64,000 bases of DNA from Vibrio gallicus. GTDB lineage: Bacteria > Pseudomonadota > Gammaproteobacteria > Enterobacterales > Vibrionaceae. A program made the position numbers and the translations under genes. Positions 62,677 to 64,000 of the stretch are shown here, piece by piece. A model generated the notes under the pieces. The model was not told the DNA's origin. It did no database searches and worked only from the letters and a program-made list of their open reading frames with translations. Each line of letters begins with the position of its first letter. Within the stretch, counting starts at the first letter, position 1. The stretch is taken from positions 1,178,001-1,242,000 of the forward strand of contig NZ_AP024871.1 in NCBI RefSeq assembly GCF_024346875.1. The letters are read 5' to 3'.

Positions 62677-64000
62677 CTATTTGAGAGCAGCTTCTACTTT
62701 TTCAAATAAATCTCTAGCCAGGTTTGGATTGCCGCGCAAGGTCTCCAATTCTTTTTTCATCAATGCCTTACGCTGATCATCATAACGAGCGAACTTCAAT
62801 AATGGATCAATCAGGCGTGATGCGACTTGAGGGTTACTCTCATTAAGTTTTGCCAGCATTTCACCGGTAAAACGGTAGCCTGAACCATCCTTTGCATGAA
62901 ATGCATAAGGGTTACCGATAAAGCCACCAATAAGGTTACGTACCCGATTTGGATTCTGCATACTAAATGCACTGTGGTCTAAAGCAGCCTTAACCTTATC
63001 TAGTGCTTGTATACTCGGGTACTGTCCTTGTAAAACAAACCACTTATCCATCACTAAGCCATTGTCAGACCATTTGTCACTAAATGCCTGCATCAATTGC
63101 TCACGTACCGAAACGGTTTCAGTATTTGCCGCAATCAAGGCACCACTGCTGTCGGTCATGTTATCACTGCTTTCAAATTGAGCCTTAATCTCCTCATCAT
63201 AGTTACCCGTGCGTGAAAGGTAGCGCAGACAAACATTACGAAGTTTTCTGCGCGCCATACTTTGATGAGAAATATCGTACTGTTGAGCCGAAAGTGATAG
63301 ATATACGGCTTTAAGTTGCGGCTCTAAATTAGTTGCAATATCAAGTCGCAACGCATCCAGTGCGGTTAATATTGCATCCACATCGACCTGCTCATACCAA
63401 CCTGAGACTTCGTTATATGGAGGTGGTAATAATGCTTCGGCAATTAATGCCTTATCTGCTTGTTTATCGGTAAGGATGCTTCTAAGTGCCTCTAACACCT
63501 TGTCACTTAATGCAACTGTTTGACCTGACTCAACCATCTGCTTGATATACAGTCCCATCAAAGATTGGGTTGCATCCCAGCGTGCGACTTCGTTAGTGGC
63601 GCATTTCATTAGTAACACTAATTGCGCTTCAGTATAGTCATACTCAAGCTTAACAGGCGCTGTAAACTCACGCAGTAGAGACGGCGTTGGTTTATGTTTG
63701 ATATTCTCAAATACGAAGGTATGCGATGCTTGGGTTAACTGCAGTAAGCTTGGCTGTTGCTTTTCGTTTATGATAAGTGGCACAACATCGCCCTTATCAT
63801 CATAAAGCTCAATATCAAATGGAATATGCAACGGCTGCTTGTCTTTTTGTGTCGCAGTCTCAGGAGTGTGCTGCGCTATCGTAAGCGAATAGGTTTGAGC
63901 TTGTTCATCAAAGTGGTCTTTAACCGTAACAATTGGTGTACCCGACTGGCTATACCATAGCTTAAATTGGCTAAGATCAACCCCAGATGCATCTTGCATT
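62677..64000 (-). CDS. pepN: Aminopeptidase N PepN, C-terminal half (5' end outside window)
   Basis: About 440 C-terminal residues of the M1 aminopeptidase are visible, roughly half of the usual 870; the catalytic HExxH domain lies beyond the right edge. DLSQFKLWYSQSGTPIVTVKDHF, QPLHIPFDIELYDDKGDVVPL, NGLVMDKWFVLQGQYPS and NPNRVRNLIGGF..NPYAFHAKDGSGY align with E. coli PepN. The visible part includes the beta domain and the helical cone. An ATG at 63997-63999 is internal, not the start. PepN releases N-terminal residues from peptides in the cytosol. Confidence 0.95.
   Translation of the reverse strand, partial: MQDASGVDLSQFKLWYSQSGTPIVTVKDHFDEQAQTYSLTIAQHTPETATQKDKQPLHIPFDIELYDDKGDVVPLIINEKQQPSLLQLTQASHTFVFENIKHKPTPSLLREFTAPVKLEYDYTEAQLVLLMKCATNEVARWDATQSLMGLYIKQMVESGQTVALSDKVLEALRSILTDKQADKALIAEALLPPPYNEVSGWYEQVDVDAILTALDALRLDIATNLEPQLKAVYLSLSAQQYDISHQSMARRKLRNVCLRYLSRTGNYDEEIKAQFESSDNMTDSSGALIAANTETVSVREQLMQAFSDKWSDNGLVMDKWFVLQGQYPSIQALDKVKAALDHSAFSMQNPNRVRNLIGGFIGNPYAFHAKDGSGYRFTGEMLAKLNESNPQVASRLIDPLLKFARYDDQRKALMKKELETLRGNPNLARDLFEKVEAALK

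Noticed and set aside
1..64000. CRISPR arrays, insertion sequences, prophage or integron structures
   Set aside because: No regularly spaced repeats, transposase, integrase or attC-like sequences were seen by eye.

Overview
The window reads as chromosomal DNA of a Vibrionaceae bacterium, most likely the larger chromosome. Reasons: the protein sequences are close to Vibrio/enteric forms (FNR, NorM, RibE, FabA, RMF, MatP, CobB, NAD-glutamate dehydrogenase), the right-hand gene order pepN-gdh-pyrD-zapC-rlmKL-glutaredoxin-uup-DUF3466-rmf-fabA-lonB-like-matP is a Vibrio arrangement, and base composition is moderate. No insertion sequence, prophage or CRISPR array was seen. Both ends are cut inside genes: a purine permease on the left and pepN on the right.

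The main result is that this is the replication terminus. A 28-bp site at 45366-45393 matches dif (XerC arm, 6-bp centre, XerD arm), and five perfect matS sites (GTGAC-RNY-GTCAC) lie at 10488, 33172, 39245, 51061 and 59268. Two sit about 6 kb either side of dif and two more 12-14 kb either side. matP, which encodes the matS-binding protein, starts under 1 kb from dif, and a one-mismatch matS lies in its promoter region. The dif gap is empty, with no integrated filamentous phage.

Layout. 1-6.3 kb: NCS2 purine permease controlled by a PurR-like operator and a guanine-type purine riboswitch; pirin; an SgrR-like regulator with a DMT exporter; a lipoprotein. 6.3-12 kb: a small outer-membrane barrel and sbcDC. 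12-21 kb: arylamine N-acetyltransferase, a U32 protein with an odd lactate/malate-type dehydrogenase, tRNA-Val(GAC), an SDR, hxpB, periplasmic ligase ligE, norM divergent from ribE. 21-33 kb: fructosamine-kinase-like protein, an NlpC-type lipoprotein, a fatty acid hydroxylase, a DTW protein, nagK, a MscS channel in an operon with a membrane ATPase, cobB, an orphan binding protein. 33-43.4 kb: ttcA, uspE, fnr and the cbb3 oxidase genes (ccoNOQP, then ccoH, ccoI, ccoS and a TauE/SafE protein), a low-oxygen respiration block. 43.4-48.7 kb: the dif/matP terminus and fabA. 48.8-64 kb: rmf, DUF3466, uup, glutaredoxin, rlmKL, zapC, pyrD, gdh and pepN, nearly all on the minus strand, which is the leading strand for a fork moving toward dif.

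Start codons were chosen from ribosome binding sites and family N-termini. Functions are inferred from sequence patterns only; no search was run.
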